DNA of 64,000 bases from Sitta carolinensis (Eukaryota > Chordata > Aves > Passeriformes > Sittidae): the NCBI GenBank assembly GCA_032173965.1, contig CM063288.1, positions 26,816,001 to 26,880,000 of the forward strand, read 5' to 3'. Below, piece by piece: positions 48,364 through 61,673 of the stretch (the first letter of the stretch is position 1; each line of letters begins with the position of its first letter). The notes under the pieces are model-generated. The model saw only the letters and a list, made by a program, of their open reading frames with translations, was not told where the DNA came from and ran no database searches. The position numbers and the translations under genes were made by a program.

Positions 48364-48387
48364 ATAAACAGGAATATAAACAGGAAT
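48364..48387 (+). promoter_or_regulatory. Exact 12-bp tandem of a FOX:ETS-like motif
   Basis: ATAAACAGGAAT occurs twice with no spacer. Each copy joins a FOX core (TAAACA) to an ETS core (GGAA) and matches 11 of 12 positions of the FOX:ETS composite RYMAACAGGAAR known from endothelial enhancers. The duplication itself is certain. Activity is inferred. Confidence 0.45.
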
Positions 48388-51300
48388 CTCTGGAATTCCT
48401 TGGTAAACCCATACAGCTGACTTGCTCTGGAAGTTACCAGCAAGTACAGCTAAGGTGCTGCTTAGTTTAGGAGAGCTTACGGGGACTTTGGCAGCCCAGA
48501 AATAAACGTGATCAATTCCTGCTGGCCCTAACTCTCAGCAAAGACCAAGAAAGCTCCTGATAGCTTAAGAACTGATTGGGAAATGTATTACTGCGTAAAA
48601 GAACCTTTTTCCCCACTTGTGCTGCCCTATTTTGGATTAAGTTGTTCACAGAGCCAGGTTTAGGATTTCAAACCCATGTGTATCAATTTCTTTACTTGCT
48701 TTTAAACATACCCAGTCTGAAAATACAGAGTATATCTGGAGAAATAAATTTTGCCTACCTTAGGTCTTTGATTGCAAAGCCAAGTGACATTCTCCCCAGG
48801 AGCCACACAAGACACAACCACGGGGTACCTTCAGCCTTCATTCTCAGGAGGAGGAGCCTGCAGACACCCTGTCAGGTCTCTCAGCCCTGCCCTGCCAGCA
48901 CCACAGGTTGCTTATTCTTTAAACTCCTCTGCCTGTCCCAGAACCAGTATGCTTTATTACATCTGCAGCAGCTGTTTTGCAATATGAACACAAAATTTTG
49001 GAGCATGCGTGAGCAGAATGGGGTGTTTCTCTGGTATAGAGGGGATAACGTATATTTGGCTACTGTATGGGCTGGGAAGGATTCTCTTTGTTTCTCAGGG
49101 CAAGTATGGTAAGAAGGTGATTAGATACTTGTCCCCTCTGTCATCCCCCATTATTTTACACTGCAGCCAGCTCCCCATCTGATTATTGTGTCGTTAGGAG
49201 GCTCTACCAAACTCTTCATTTCATCTGTGAATGCCAGTCCTCCAAAGAGCAAGTAAATGACCCTTATACCATCCTATCCCTTCACAGAATCACAGAATAT
49301 TCTGCAAGGGACCCACAAAGGTCATCAAGTCCAACTCTTAAGTGGATGGCCCATGGGGGGATTGAACACTGACCATGATGTTATTAGCACCATGCTCTAA
49401 TTGACTGAGATAATCTCAGGGTTTCATGGCAGCAAAGAGCCAGTCAACAACACAATGAGACGTCTCCCACTTCCCTGAAGCCTCCCACTGCTGGTAAGGA
49501 GATGTAGGCTGAGATCATCTTGTTATCTGGGTCTAAATCCTGGCAACTCTTATGCAATATTTTGGGCATCTGGCAAAAAGGCATGTGAAAAGGGCTTTGC
49601 AGAGCTAGTTCTGGAAGGGCTTTGTAGGACTAGCCCTGTTTTATAGGACTGGATGAAACCTGAAACCTGGAAATCTTATGATGAAGGTGGACATGGGCTG
49701 TGGAGCAGCTCTTACAGACCTTGCTGTGACACTCATGGGATCTGCCTCCACACTGACGTGGCCACCACTGAAACCAGAAGTGGAAAGTCAGGTATGGCTT
49801 TGTTTGAACTGCACATTTCCAGTCATTCTGGAAAGCAATTCTCATACCTGGACTGCTGAGCGGCAACACACCACGTACAGACTGCGTATAAACAGATGGA
49901 AATTAAATGCAATATTCTAGGGGAAAAGGTTTCTAGAGGTGCTTGGTACTCGGACATCTCATAGGCTCTGTGGGTGGAAATGCACAAGTGATATCAGAGT
50001 GGGGAGTTACAACTCATCCCTTGAGAAAAATGCCCCAGAAACTGCACGATTAGCAATTGGAGCAAGAAGTGGAGTGAGATTTGACCTGGAATGAAGAAGG
50101 TTGGTTAACCTCAAAAAGACTTATGCCAAACAAAAGGCCAAATCTTTAACTGGTGCAATTCATTTAGGTCAGCCGTCCCAGAGTGATTTAGTGGAAGAGG
50201 GGCTTAAAAAGCTGTTTTGCTAAAAGAGATTTGAATGTGATAGTAGGCAGCCAATTGAATCATGTGAGTCTACAGTGTGTTATGATAGGGAAAAAAAGTA
50301 GCTAACAAGATTCTTATCTACATATGGAAAGGCATCAAACCACAGCTGAGGGAGGCCCTGGTTCCTCTCAATGCCTGATGATATCCCAAACAAAATACAC
50401 TGCTTTCAGTCCTGGGCTGTATCACAGTAGAAAGGTATAGATAAATCCATGAGAATACAGGGAGAGGCACTGAGATGTAGTACTGTAGGACTGGAGAGGC
50501 TGATTGGTGAGGAAAATGACAAGAAAAGGCAGTGTAGATAACAAGGAGCCTGAAATACGAGATTATATATGTCCATGTGCTTGCCAGGTGTGAGTTCCAC
50601 AGGGTAGGGGAATAGTTTAGTTAACTGTTATTTATTTATAACAGGCTATAACCAGAATTAGTGGCAAAAAATTATAAAATATAACTGACAGTAATATGAG
50701 GTCATTTCTCCCCAGATTACCCCACAGACAAGTCTCTGGGAAAAAGGTGAGGAAGTGCTTTTGCATGACATACGCAGCTGGAGAAAACATCTTTGGCCCT
50801 GATCTCTTCTATTTTAGTGTGTCCAGGTAGCTGCTGCAGTAAAGGTTTGGGTTTTCCTGCTGTTGTTTACCTCTCTGTTATGATAAATATTGATAGCCTT
50901 GCCCAGAGCACCTCCTTTCTCCTTGCTCCATGTGGATCCTTAATGTGGAGGTTTGGGCTGTGCTGGGAAGGGTCTTGCTTCAGCTGATCTCTCCCTCTAT
51001 TGAGAAGCTGTGATGCTGGGAAAGGATAGCATTGGAGGGGAATGTGGGTAGGTGACTGCCATTAGCAGTCTGTAGGGAGAGAGTTGCCAGCAGTAGGGAA
51101 ATAATGGTGTGTTGTGCATGTGATCCTTTGCCCTTTTGGCTGATGAAGGAGCCTCAATCAGTCGTACCCCTCTGGGTAGGGAATGGGAGTGCACACTGGG
51201 CCCTCTGTTAATAGCTGGGAAGAAATTCAAACAGTCAGCACCACCTCCAACACAGGCAGCCCCTCAGTCAGTGGAATAAGGCGTGAGTTTCTCCACCATA

Positions 51301-53120
51301 ATGAGCTTGTTTTTCCATGAGATTGCTGTAATAAGCGGTAATGAACAAAGAGCTGCAGGATACAGAGTGAGTGGGTGATAGGATGGCAGATGAAATTCCA
51401 CGTTTATGTATGTAGAAGTAATGTGGGGAAAAACAGTAAGTGGATGAGTATGCATTAGTTATTCCCACCCAGAAGGGAGATTTGGAGCCATCCTGGGGAG
51501 GAAGACTGTGCAGCGTCAGTCAAACTGGAGGTGGGAGGAGGGAACAGCCGGGAAAGGAACTGGCAGCAAAACAGAAAACATCATTATACTGCTGTATAAA
51601 CCCATGGTACATATGTGTCTTGAATGCTGCCTGCAGTTGCTCCCTGAGAGAGGATGTAGTGAAATGAGAAAAAGTGTGGCAGTGCTGGCAGGAGTCCTGC
51701 AGGGTGACATGGGGCTTTGGCTGGGAGTGAGAGGCAGGGAGTGCTCACAGAGCTGGGAGCAACCACGGGGTAAAGTTTTGAAGAGCTGTTGGTCAGGAGG
51801 GACAAACATTGAGGCAACAGGTATGAAATTATTCCCTTATGAAGGGACAAGCAAGCCCTTCAGCTTGAAAAAGTGGCAGCTGAGAGGGCTATGCTGGAGA
51901 TCGGTCAAGTCGTGATGTGCACGGAGATGTGAATAAGGAATGATCATTCACTGTCACAGCATGGGAGCTAGGGAACAAGGAACAAAGTTATCATGAAAAA
52001 GTTTAAAGGAAAGAGAAAAGAACAGCTTTTTTATCAATGCATAGCCAAACCTGGAACTGGTTACCACAGGACACAAGTCAGTGACATGTTTATAAATGAG
52101 CTCAAAGGGCTTGGAAAAGCTGTGAAAGTAGTGTAAATAGGGATGCTAAACTAGGATGCAGATGCAACCTCCAGCTCAAGGAGCTTCTTTGCTTTACATT
52201 GCAAGAAACTGGGGGAATTTCCATCCTGTTCCTCTCCCGTGTTTTGCCCTACTGCCAGACAAGATGCAGAAGACGGACTTTAAGTCTAAGGCATATATGG
52301 CAGAAGCTGTGTTAGGGGCCTAACTATGGCTAGCTCAGTGCAGACTCCACATCCTCCAGGAAGCAAAGCCACACTCCACAATCAATGTACTAGTTCTTGT
52401 GAATGACACTCTTTCAATACAGTCCTACTCCAGGGAAGAGTTAGCTGTTCAGGAGCATGTGAGATTAATTCCTAACAAAGAATTGTCCAAGCATTTCCTT
52501 TAGGGAAGCAGCCACAAGAAGATAGACCTTTGTTCTGCATCACTGACTGCTTTAGGTCATCCCTAGAGATGGATTTAAAGCAAAACCTCTTGAACCCTCT
52601 TGAACTTTCAAGGAAACTCATTCCTGGATCTTCCATCTGGCTCAAAAGCTCTGCAAGGGGCTGAGATTCAAACACCTCTGAACTGAGGGGAAGTCTGGAG
52701 CCAGATCCACAGCTGTAGCTCGAGGCCATCCTGAGCTTTTCATGTCAGCTTTCTTTGAGAGCACCAGCTCTGTTCCACACAGTGCAGATGGGCCACAGGC
52801 CATGTGGAAGATAGAGTGAGAGGAATTCCTCTCACACACCACTCACACAGAAAATTTACCTTCAGGTAAACTCCTTTAAGGCGGCTTCATTATATTGGAC
52901 AGCTGTTTACTCTGCTGAAAAGTGTGAGGAGTCCTTCTTTTCTGCTTTTCCAAGACTTTTATCTCCCCTCTCTCTCAGGAAGAGTAGATGTAATAAGATT
53001 TAAAGTCTGCCATGTAATTGTCATGAAGTTTATATCCCATGATTCCTGTTTGTGAGCAGAAATAAATTAAGCACCTGGATAAGCCCTCTTTCTCTCCCCT
53101 CTCCTGAGCACCCAATGTGA
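48388..53120. other. Intergenic sequence around the SINE
   Basis: Apart from the SINE, no gene or repeat family was identified. A CTGTTAT/ATAACAG inverted repeat lies at 50625-50644. The interval 51480-52140 has a purine-rich look and could be an old, unrecognised transposon, but I cannot support a call. Confidence 0.45.
49283..49420 (-). mobile_element. tRNA-Ile-derived SINE with CR1 tail (TguSINE1-like)
   Basis: Read on the minus strand, the 5' part (49420 to about 49344) resembles tRNA-Ile. It has an A box (TATCTCAGTCAATTAGAGC), an anticodon arm with GTGCTAATAAC, a B box-like GTGTTCAATCC and a CCATGGGCCA 3' end. The 3' part (to 49283) is a CR1-type tail ending in TTCTGTGATTCTGTG. This composition matches the zebra finch SINE I know as TguSINE1, mobilised by CR1. 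Mismatches in both promoter boxes show a decayed copy. It is the best clue that the host is a passerine. Confidence 0.85.
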
Positions 53121-53129
53121 TGAGAAAAC

Positions 53130-53280
53130 TGCTGAGAAACAACCACAATTAACGATGGGGTCACATTTAGTTCAGCACCATCGGCTGGTTAATTGGCAGA
53201 TTCCATTACAGTTCCCCTTATCTGTGTGCCAACACAGCTTCTAACAAGCTTCTTGCTGGGTAATTAATCCTGTCTAGGGT
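53130..53280. promoter_or_regulatory. Candidate conserved non-coding block
   Basis: Contains CAATTAACGATGG, GGTTAATTGGCAG and GGTAATTAATCC-type homeodomain cores within 150 bp, in non-repetitive sequence. Motif density is the only basis. Confidence 0.18.
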
Positions 53281-53619
53281 TTAGATCCTGAGGCTGGGTC
53301 TGCTTTAAGGGACTGTGCCATTACTAACCCTCTGCTAGCAGGGCCTCTTCACCGAGAGCTTCTCCCTGCAGAGCCCGACTGTAGGTCCAAGTGGTAGAAG
53401 AGACACGTGGAGACATTGCATTCTCTGGAGAAAAGCCAGCCCTTGGTTTTGTGAAAAGAATCCAGACCCTGTATTCAGTTTCTTGCTTTTGCTTGATGTT
53501 ACTACAGATCTGTAGTGAGGCAGTGCCTTGAGAAATTAACTGTCCCTCCTGCAAATTGCAGTAATTTTATGAAACAAATCCGTAACAGGATACAAGCACT
53601 GCTAAAATTTTGGAATACT

Positions 53620-53660
53620 AAGTTTATAAAGTAAGTTTATAAATAATAAGTTTGTAAAGT
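53620..53660 (+). repeat. Three degenerate AAGTTTATAAAGT units
   Basis: Units at 53620-53632, 53633-53647 and 53648-53660 form a short imperfect tandem array. An AGATTGAC duplication follows about 20 bp later. Confidence 0.7.
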
Positions 53661-56600
53661 AACCAAACAGTGTTTGGTTAGATTGACAGATTGACAGAAA
53701 GAAAATAAGAGCAAGAGGAAAATGAAAATAGAGACTGGGAAACAAAGATGGAGCTGGACATTGATTAGGTGGGAATGGCCAGGCTTGAGGGTCTGTACAC
53801 AGGAAAGAGCAGATAGACACTAGCAGAGTCAGCAAACAAGCAGCTACCAGGGAGGTCTGTCACCTCTGTCATTGTTGTGTCTTCTGCCATAGACACCCCA
53901 GTGGGCTTTTGGGTGTGAGGCATACCCTTGTTTCTTCGGGTGAATGGACTAAGCAGAAGCCCTGATCTTATGTGCTTTGATACAGAAAAGTCCTTTCAGC
54001 CTCTCAGGTAAGCTGTGAGGGAGGATCCACCTCAGCCTTCCTCAGTCTGTGTTGTGCCAAGACATGTGCCAGACAGCCAAAATAAGTGATTAAGGCAAAA
54101 AAATTAAAATATTACTGAGTTCATGAAGAGTAGGTCACTTTGGAACTACAATCTTGGAAGCAGGGACATTGGAGATGCACGTGGAGAATGTGTGATTCCA
54201 GGATTAGCAGGAATGCAGGCAATTGGATGCTTCGAGCTGTAGGTAAAGGAGAGAGGTACTTGTATTTTTATCACATATTCTCAGTCAGCTTTCACTTAGG
54301 AGAAGATTGATTACCTCCAGCTTTTTTCCTGTGGGAAATTTTCCTGTATCTTGTGCCCTCAGCCCTTGCTTTATCTTGCATCAGTCCAATGTTAAAGTAG
54401 TTCAGCAGTTGCTAACAGTCAGCCAAGTGGGTTTTTTTTTTTACTTCTGGAAGTTGGAAAAGAAAGGAGATGGTCTCAGAGAAAGGATTTAATGAGATGA
54501 ATCTTGAGGTATTCCTCAGAGCCCATTTGCAGCACCATGAGCTTAGGGATCTCTGTGTGAGTTCTCCCTCCTAAACTGGGTTTTGCTTCAGCCTGGTGGG
54601 CTTGGAGTGTGCAGGGCAAGTACCTAGTCTGAAGCCAGTTTCAGAGCTGAAAGAAAAGACATCTGCCTCCTAGCAAACAGGACAGGAAAAACTCTATTAG
54701 CTGGGCTACCTGTACCATCAGGAGACAATGGGGACCCGAGACAACTTCATAATTGTGAAGGTCCATTGTAATGTACACATTACACATTCTAAAAATAAAA
54801 ATACGCATTATTAATCTTTTCATAAATCAAATTTGGACATTGGTCTGCACCTATCAATTCAGGCAGGTGAAACAAATATTCAAGAGGCATGTGATAAAGA
54901 GAGATCCTGGTGATGAGATGGGATTGCTTTAAAGAGTGGTGCCCCTGGAGCTGGGGAAGGCTTTGTAGCACTGTGCTGAGGAGAGGAGATCAGCATGATA
55001 AAGACAGAATTGCTGAAAAGACACAAAGGGAGCCAGGGAGCAGGAAGGGGAAGGCATTGAACAGGGCATGGGGTCAGCAGTTGAGGCTTGAAGAAGGACA
55101 GATGGAGTGGAGAGAGGGAAGATGAGACTTGTAAAGAAGCAAAGAAGGCAACTGTGTGGTTTGGATGAATTAGAAAGTGGAGAGAGAGGAGGTTATATGG
55201 CTGTAATAGAAGAAAGATGTGGATATGCATGTTCAGTTTGTTTTGCTCACAATCAGTAGCTGAAAAATCAATACTCATTAACAGCATAAGCAACCCTCGA
55301 TTAAGAGAACAACAGAATTATGAAGGAAAGAGAATGCCTTGAGACACTTGCAACCAGGAGAAGTAGTGCCTACTGCTCTGTGTCCTTTTCTCCTGTGGGG
55401 CTGCTGGGGGTCGGACAGTTGATCACAGTTAGATGGCTTATTCTTCATGATCACTGGTGTCAGAAAGGAAAGGTGTTAGGAATTTGATAGTGCATGCCCT
55501 GACCATGTAGGTTCTCATTTTGTTTCAGGTTCCTGACTAACAAGTGGGAATACTGGAATGTGATGGATGTTTGACAAGTCTGCTTCTGACTTAGGGAACT
55601 GCTCCCCCATTTTCCTGTTCTGCTGCAGTTTAGCTAACCAGCTCTCAGCATGCCTGCTCCTCTTGGGAACAGGGAGCTTTGGACACCCACAGCTCTGTGA
55701 TGCTGCCCAACTTCTGAGCATGGGGCTTCTGACCCTGCAGCAAGGACAAGCTATTCCAGAACTTTGCCAGGTTGCCAGTACTTTCATTTTTTCCTGACAA
55801 ACAATGCCTGCACATTTATTTTCACCAGCATTAGTGCATTTGGGAAGTTTTGCATTTCTGACTGTACAACTGTGCCACTTCACAGTCTCAGTTATGGCTG
55901 CTCAGTTATTGTGGATATTTCCATTTCCAACACTTTGGAGCTCAGAATTTGTCAGGGCTGCACACATTTGGAGAAAATTATCTGTGGAAAGCAAGAGGCA
56001 CTCCAATAAAGAACAAAAACAAGTCAAAGAACAGACTGGGACTATTGATGTATTTGGTGCCATGTTTTCAAACTGCTGCATGTTGGGAGCCACATCCATC
56101 TGTCTTTAGTTTTTCCTTCCACCAGGAGTATGTACTAAGTACCATCTGATTTACTTAAAGTATGATAGTATGAAACAACCACTGTTGAAGGGAAAACCTA
56201 ATGCTATTCAGGTGATCCTAGCTTCAGTGGATAAGGCACCTGAAGCTTTTATATTTATACTGAGGATATAGGAGCAGGTGAAGCTTGAAGTACAGCATTT
56301 AGAAATTTGGGAAGTTGCTCAGCTGCATTGGGAATAGGGTTGATGCAGGAAAATCCTGAAAGCATCAAGAGAGAAGATAGAAGTTTGATGATGATGATTC
56401 TAGTTTTTATTACCAGTCTGCCTTTACAAAGGTATCAATGAGCATTGTATTGATTTTTCTGTACAACTGCATTGCTCAAAAGTATCTTGAATATCAAATG
56501 CAATTTGTGGAAATCCATAGTCCTGATGTTTGCTAAAAGGGAATATATTATATTCTATTTTTTTTTTCTTTTTCTTCAGGAGCCCAGTGGTAGCCAGTGC

Positions 56601-58090
56601 AATTTTCCTATGAGGAAAGAATTTTAAAGGATCAGGTCCACATATTTCTGATACCATCTATGGAAATTAGCATTTCTAACAGACCAGCGTGAAAATCTAT
56701 TTTTGGTGTCTGTGAATGCATTGTGGCCTCTGTTTCGTTGTTAGGGGATTTCTTGTTTTCTAGTGAGCTTAGCTAACATGCAGTTTCTGTTGATCTGCTT
56801 GTGCTGTGGAAGGTCTGAGTTCTGTGGTGTTGCCTGTACATTATAAATACTGTGCACTCGTTTTATCCAGATACTGCACAGTCTTGTGAGAGTCTGAGAA
56901 GTCCCTGACTACCTCAGATGGGATCAGTTGCATTTTGTGAAGTGCAGGACATGAGCCTCGTCATCAGGAAGATGTGTTAGACCAATTCTGCTTGCCTTTT
57001 TCCACAGGCTTGCTCCATGCATCCCTCCTGAGACGGACTAAGCGTGCTGTTTGTGGATGTGATATTTTGCTACCAAAACAGTAATGCTATCTCTAGTCCT
57101 ACTTAATGTGCTGACACTAATAAGTCTTGTATTAGTAAAAAGATATTTTCCTCTAACAAGGAAGGTTTAGTCAAATGAGGATGCTTTTTTAAAGTTTTCA
57201 TGCATGGAAGAGAAAGGTATGGAAGAGAGATGTGTTACTTTAGCTACACTGATCTAGTTAAAGTAGCACCATTTTTGTGTGTAGACAAGAGCTTAGGAAA
57301 TGTGCAGGTCTTAGTCTGGGGGCAGGACTTTAAAGCACCCATTGAAGTCTAGTGTCAGTTTTCAAGGCTGAAGAATATTATTTTATTTAGGCTTCCAGAC
57401 CAGCCTTGCTCCAGGAATGCACTTAGGTTGTTTTTAAAGCAAACATGAAATCAATAGCCTGGTGTTCTGCTCTGCTATTTCTTGCCAGAGCCTAAGGACC
57501 ACACATGGGTTTTCCCTCCTCTTCATCACACTGCCAGGCATGCTGTTGGATAACGGCAGGCAGTTCTTGGGGATGAATGCAGAGAGGTTCCAAATGGCCA
57601 AACACACACTGGACATCTGGGCAGGTTTTGCTGCAAAGTATTTTCCATCAGGCTCCCCTCCAGATACTGCCATGAAAGGATCAACTCACACCACCCTGTC
57701 ACAGATTTTATCCAGCCTCTGACTTTAATGGGAGTTTTACTCGAGTAAAGCTCAAATAGGAGCTTGTTGGCTTACCTCACCATTTACAATATTCCTGGTG
57801 GTACCCAGGGCTGTGGTTTTCATTTTGACCCTGGCAAACGCCAGCCTTAAGAGCAATACAGCACTGTGCCCTACTGCACACCACTGCAGTGGTGGGCCTC
57901 TGCTCACATTTCCCTGTACTCGTTTGGTGCAGGAAAATAATTTCCTTCCATCCCGCGCAGGGAACAGGGGCTTCAGGTGGAGTAACAGATTATGAATCCG
58001 TGTAGGATTGACCTAAAGTTTGGTACCCATTCCCCACTCCAAGCAGCCACCATCCTCATGAGCTAAATAACAGCCTCTGGCCAGCTACGG
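53661..58090. other. Intergenic sequence
   Basis: No gene or repeat family recognised. A poly-T rich stretch lies near 56559-56575. The open frames are short and without domain signatures. Confidence 0.5.
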
Positions 58091-58364
58091 ACCTCTCTTG
58101 AGACATGAATGCTCCTTCGGTTTTTTAGCAGCGCCCTCAGGCCAGGCTAGCTCCTCTCCTGCACGGTTCGAAGCTGAACCGTATGGTACCAAGACAGGTC
58201 CCCAGACAGAAATGAAAACACACATTAGCAAAGAGGAGAGAAACAGGCTAAAATTGGAAGTGACCATTTTGTGTTTGATGTTATTCAGAGGAGCCTGTTC
58301 TTCATTTAGGACATTAATAGTTGTAACAGAAGCTGTAATATTTCAACAACAGTGGTGATTAGGA

Positions 58365-58560
58365 GCAAAGAGGCAGCTAATCTCCATCTAAAAAGAGCTA
58401 ACTAGCCCGTCCTTTAGCCCCCACCGCACTGTCACATTTAAATACCATGAATATTCACTGCTTGGCACCCAGCTGGCATCTGAGCTGTTTTGACACAAAA
58501 ACCTTCAAACTCAAAGAGTTTTTAATCAGTCTGCAAGAGAGAGGAGAAGAAAGTGAGAGA
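58365..58560. promoter_or_regulatory. Candidate conserved non-coding block
   Basis: Contains GCAAAGAGG, CAGCTAATC, CTAACTAG, ATTTAAATACCATGAATATTC and TTTTTAATCAG within 200 bp of non-repetitive sequence. It could be regulatory. This is motif-based inference only. Confidence 0.18.
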
Positions 58561-59230
58561 AAGAAATAGGAACAGAGAAAATGAATCAATGAGTTCGACA
58601 GAGAGGGGGGTATCCGAATCCAGTTAACCCCTTCCTTTCCCTGCAGACAAAGGTGCTGTCTCTCTGCAGCTCAGTAGCCCTCTGCCAGGCTGCAGGAGAA
58701 CGGAAAAGGGGCACCCCATCCCCTCTGGGCAGCCTCATACCTCCTAAGTGCTCAGTCCTGCCCGGGAGCCCCATATTCCTGGCTATCCCATCCTACCTGA
58801 GTGCCCGTTCTGCCTGGCTGCCCCATTTCCTCCGGCTACCCCATCCCACCCCAACATGCTTCGGGCACCTCCTCCCACTCACCTTCCAACACTTAAAACA
58901 CATCCCCTTCTGCTGCTTGTGCTTGTTTCCTGGCACAGGCCTTATTTACTCTCCACCTTTGCTTGTGTTTGTGAGGGGTTTTACCAATATTCGTGTTGCA
59001 GACAGTGCAGTTTCACTCACAGTACGTGATGTGCAGCCAGTCTGCCTGCAACGAGTTATCGTCTCAGAAAGAGGTTTCTCAGCGTTAATAGCTGCCATCT
59101 CTAGTATCCTTATTGGTGTCTCAAAGTTGCCCTCAGCCCACACAAAACCTCTTTGCATCAGCTTTTGCAGCAGGATTAACTATACAGCTGCAAACACTGA
59201 AAATCGTGCCTTGTCCTGAAAGAAATAACC

Positions 59231-59270
59231 CCACAGTGCTCTGAAGGGTAAAGTTTTACCAGCACTGTGG
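59231..59270. repeat. Nested hairpin, 10-bp outer and 6-bp inner stems
   Basis: Outer arms CCACAGTGCT (59231-59240) and AGCACTGTGG (59261-59270) are perfect complements. Inside, GGTAAA (59247-59252) and TTTACC (59255-59260) pair across GT. The two stems stack directly on the 3' side, and on the 5' side a 6-base bulge CTGAAG separates them. In total 16 of 20 possible pairs per arm are perfect. The function is unknown. Confidence 0.75.
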
Positions 59271-61288
59271 ATCTGGGCTCTGACAGATCACCCAGCAGTC
59301 CCCAGTTAAGCTGGGTCAGTCCCATACACACAAGTGCGTTTCTGTCCAACTAGTCTAAGCACACAACACAGAATTTATGCAACTTTATGCTGTTATGTCA
59401 GCTTTGGGCTACTTGTGGTAGACAGTTTATAGCTGATTTAGCAGGGCAGTAGTGTGGTGTAGGAACTGGTCTACTCTAACACCTTGCCATGAAAAAACTG
59501 ACTTGTCTAAATTTTCTAAATGTGTTTAACGTGGTGGAGTGCTCGATCCATGTTTCATGTCATATGGCTGTGGCATTTTTGATCAATACTGGGAACCACA
59601 GAATCAGATTTATTTTATAATCAAACCACAGCCCAAGTCTCGAAACTTTGTGGCCCAGACTGCAGACCTCAACCACATGTGGGGAATCTGTACTTGCACC
59701 TCAGCTGGCAGCATGTTCAGAGCACAGTGGGGACTTTTCCAATCTCCTGTGTCTTCAAGGAGTCTGTTGTGGGCTTAAATCACACATAGGTTGTTGTCTC
59801 ATTTGCCTTCAGGGTCTTTAAAACTGAGATGCACCTCAAAAGCCAACGTTCCAGTTCTTTTAAGGAAAACCTCTGGCAAAATGAAGTACAGAAGCCTGGG
59901 ACTAATTTAGGCAGGTTGTTATGGTCACTGCAAAGGATAGTGGTATCCAGGAAGGGTGTAACTGAGGTGGTGTTGTGCAGACCTTCCAAAGCAGGTGTGT
60001 GCTGAGGGAAGGAGTTGCAGTTGGAAACAAGAACACAGTGCCTGGAAGTCCAAGGCCAATGAGGAAAATATGCAACTAGCACTGGAGGAGCAAAGTGGAT
60101 AGCTGCATCCCACTGCCAGAAGATCTCTTGGGAGACCAAAAGAGAGCAGGGTTAGTGAGGAGCCTGAAGGCCCTGCGATGTGGTGTGATGAAAAGAGTAC
60201 TGCAGAGGAGGGACTGGGAGCAACACAGTGGCAGTGCTGCCTGAGTCAGAGCTGTACTACACTGATCTGGCTGGGCTGGAGGTGGAGCATTATGGATGTC
60301 AGGGAAGGACAGCGAGGAGAAATCAATGTAAACGACGGGGGAGATGAGCGTTTGGGAGCAGGTTTTTCCTGTGTGGGTTCTCCAAATCTAAAGTCATTGT
60401 AAGATTTATTAAGAGTTACTGAAGCTGTGCTGACTTTTACTGAATACAGTCTGGGACTCCTCTGGGAGGAAGAAGTAGGAAGATTGGGGTCCCACATTTC
60501 CTTAGTGCTTTCAAGATCCTCTGATGCTCTCCAGATACAGAGATCTCACCCAGGACTTTAAAATTTACAAGCATGCACACAATAGCCAAATGTGCTTTGT
60601 AATCTCTTCCCAGGCAGCAGACAAAGTGGGTTTTGCATAGATTGGTACTTACTCTATTCAAGTTGATAATTATTTCGAATGGAATACTCCCCATGAAGCC
60701 TGTCTGGAACAGCATCAAACCCTATGGGCTGTGGGAGGCACATCCATCAGCTGTACTCTGGGGTGTGTTCTGGAAAAGCTCACAGTTGGATAGGAGGATC
60801 CATTTTCCTATATACTTAAATGAGAAAATAGCATGAGCTTTTCTCCAGTCTCTTCTTGCCAACATCTGGCCATGACTTAAAATGAATTTACACAGTTGCT
60901 ATGATCTGTATCTGGGCCTGCTTCCTTTGCCTATGGAAAAATGTGGGAATCTAATCATCCGGTACAAAAAGAAGGTGTTCCAGATAATATGTGCCTTGAA
61001 GACCCTGAGGACATGGATCTGGAATGTTTTTGAGGAGACTGATCAAAACTATTTTATTTGATATTCACCTACAGTTTTCTGTTGCCTGAGTCCATCATAT
61101 TTGCATACAGCCAATAGGTTCTGTATTAGGAAAGGAAAATCCAGGCTGAGCCACAGGCAGCAGAGGTGTTGAACTGTCAGCTCTCACCCACCTGAGTCCA
61201 CTCTCTTCCCAGCCTGTCCCAAGAGGAGGATGGTGCTGCTGTGTTGGTGCTTTGAGGGTGGGGGCTCAGATAAGGCATAAAACAGAAG
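59271..61288. other. Intergenic sequence
   Basis: No gene, RNA or repeat family recognised. Confidence 0.5.
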
Positions 61289-61308
61289 CTGTGGCCATCT
61301 GTGGCCAT
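61289..61308 (+). repeat. Exact 10-bp tandem duplication
   Basis: CTGTGGCCAT occurs twice head to tail. Confidence 0.8.
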
Positions 61309-61673
61309 TAAAATTCCATGACACCTTTTGGTACTGAAGCAGTTGGTGCTAAAAGTAGCCCACTTGCAATACAAGGCAGACAAGTCTCGTGCAGCCTGGG
61401 GAGAGGGTGCTTCATGAGATTTGACCGGTGTTTTTTTCCACCTGCACTGGAGAATGGGACAGACCTTTATACTCACTGCCCAAACGTCACTAATCCCAGA
61501 GCTGGGAGCAGAGTTGCTGCATCCCTGTGACCACAAACCAAGTTGAAAAGGACAGACCTATGTATGGATTGTACAGCATGCTAATAAGAGAGCTCTGTTG
61601 TTCCTGAGACTGGATTTACACGCACTGCTGCTGGATGGTGGCACATAAATGGACAAGTCTATCTGCAGGAAGT

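Noticed and set aside
49344..49420. A functional tRNA-Ile gene on the minus strand
   Set aside because: A and B boxes are degraded and the tRNA-like part is fused to a CR1-type tail, so it is a SINE copy.
51480..52140. A possible old transposon or retroviral remnant
   Set aside because: Composition is suggestive, but I could not identify termini, tails or coding motifs of any family.
59261..59280. REST/NRSF silencer element in the right arm of the hairpin
   Set aside because: CAGCAC is followed by GGA at roughly the right spacing, but too many positions of the second half site mismatch.
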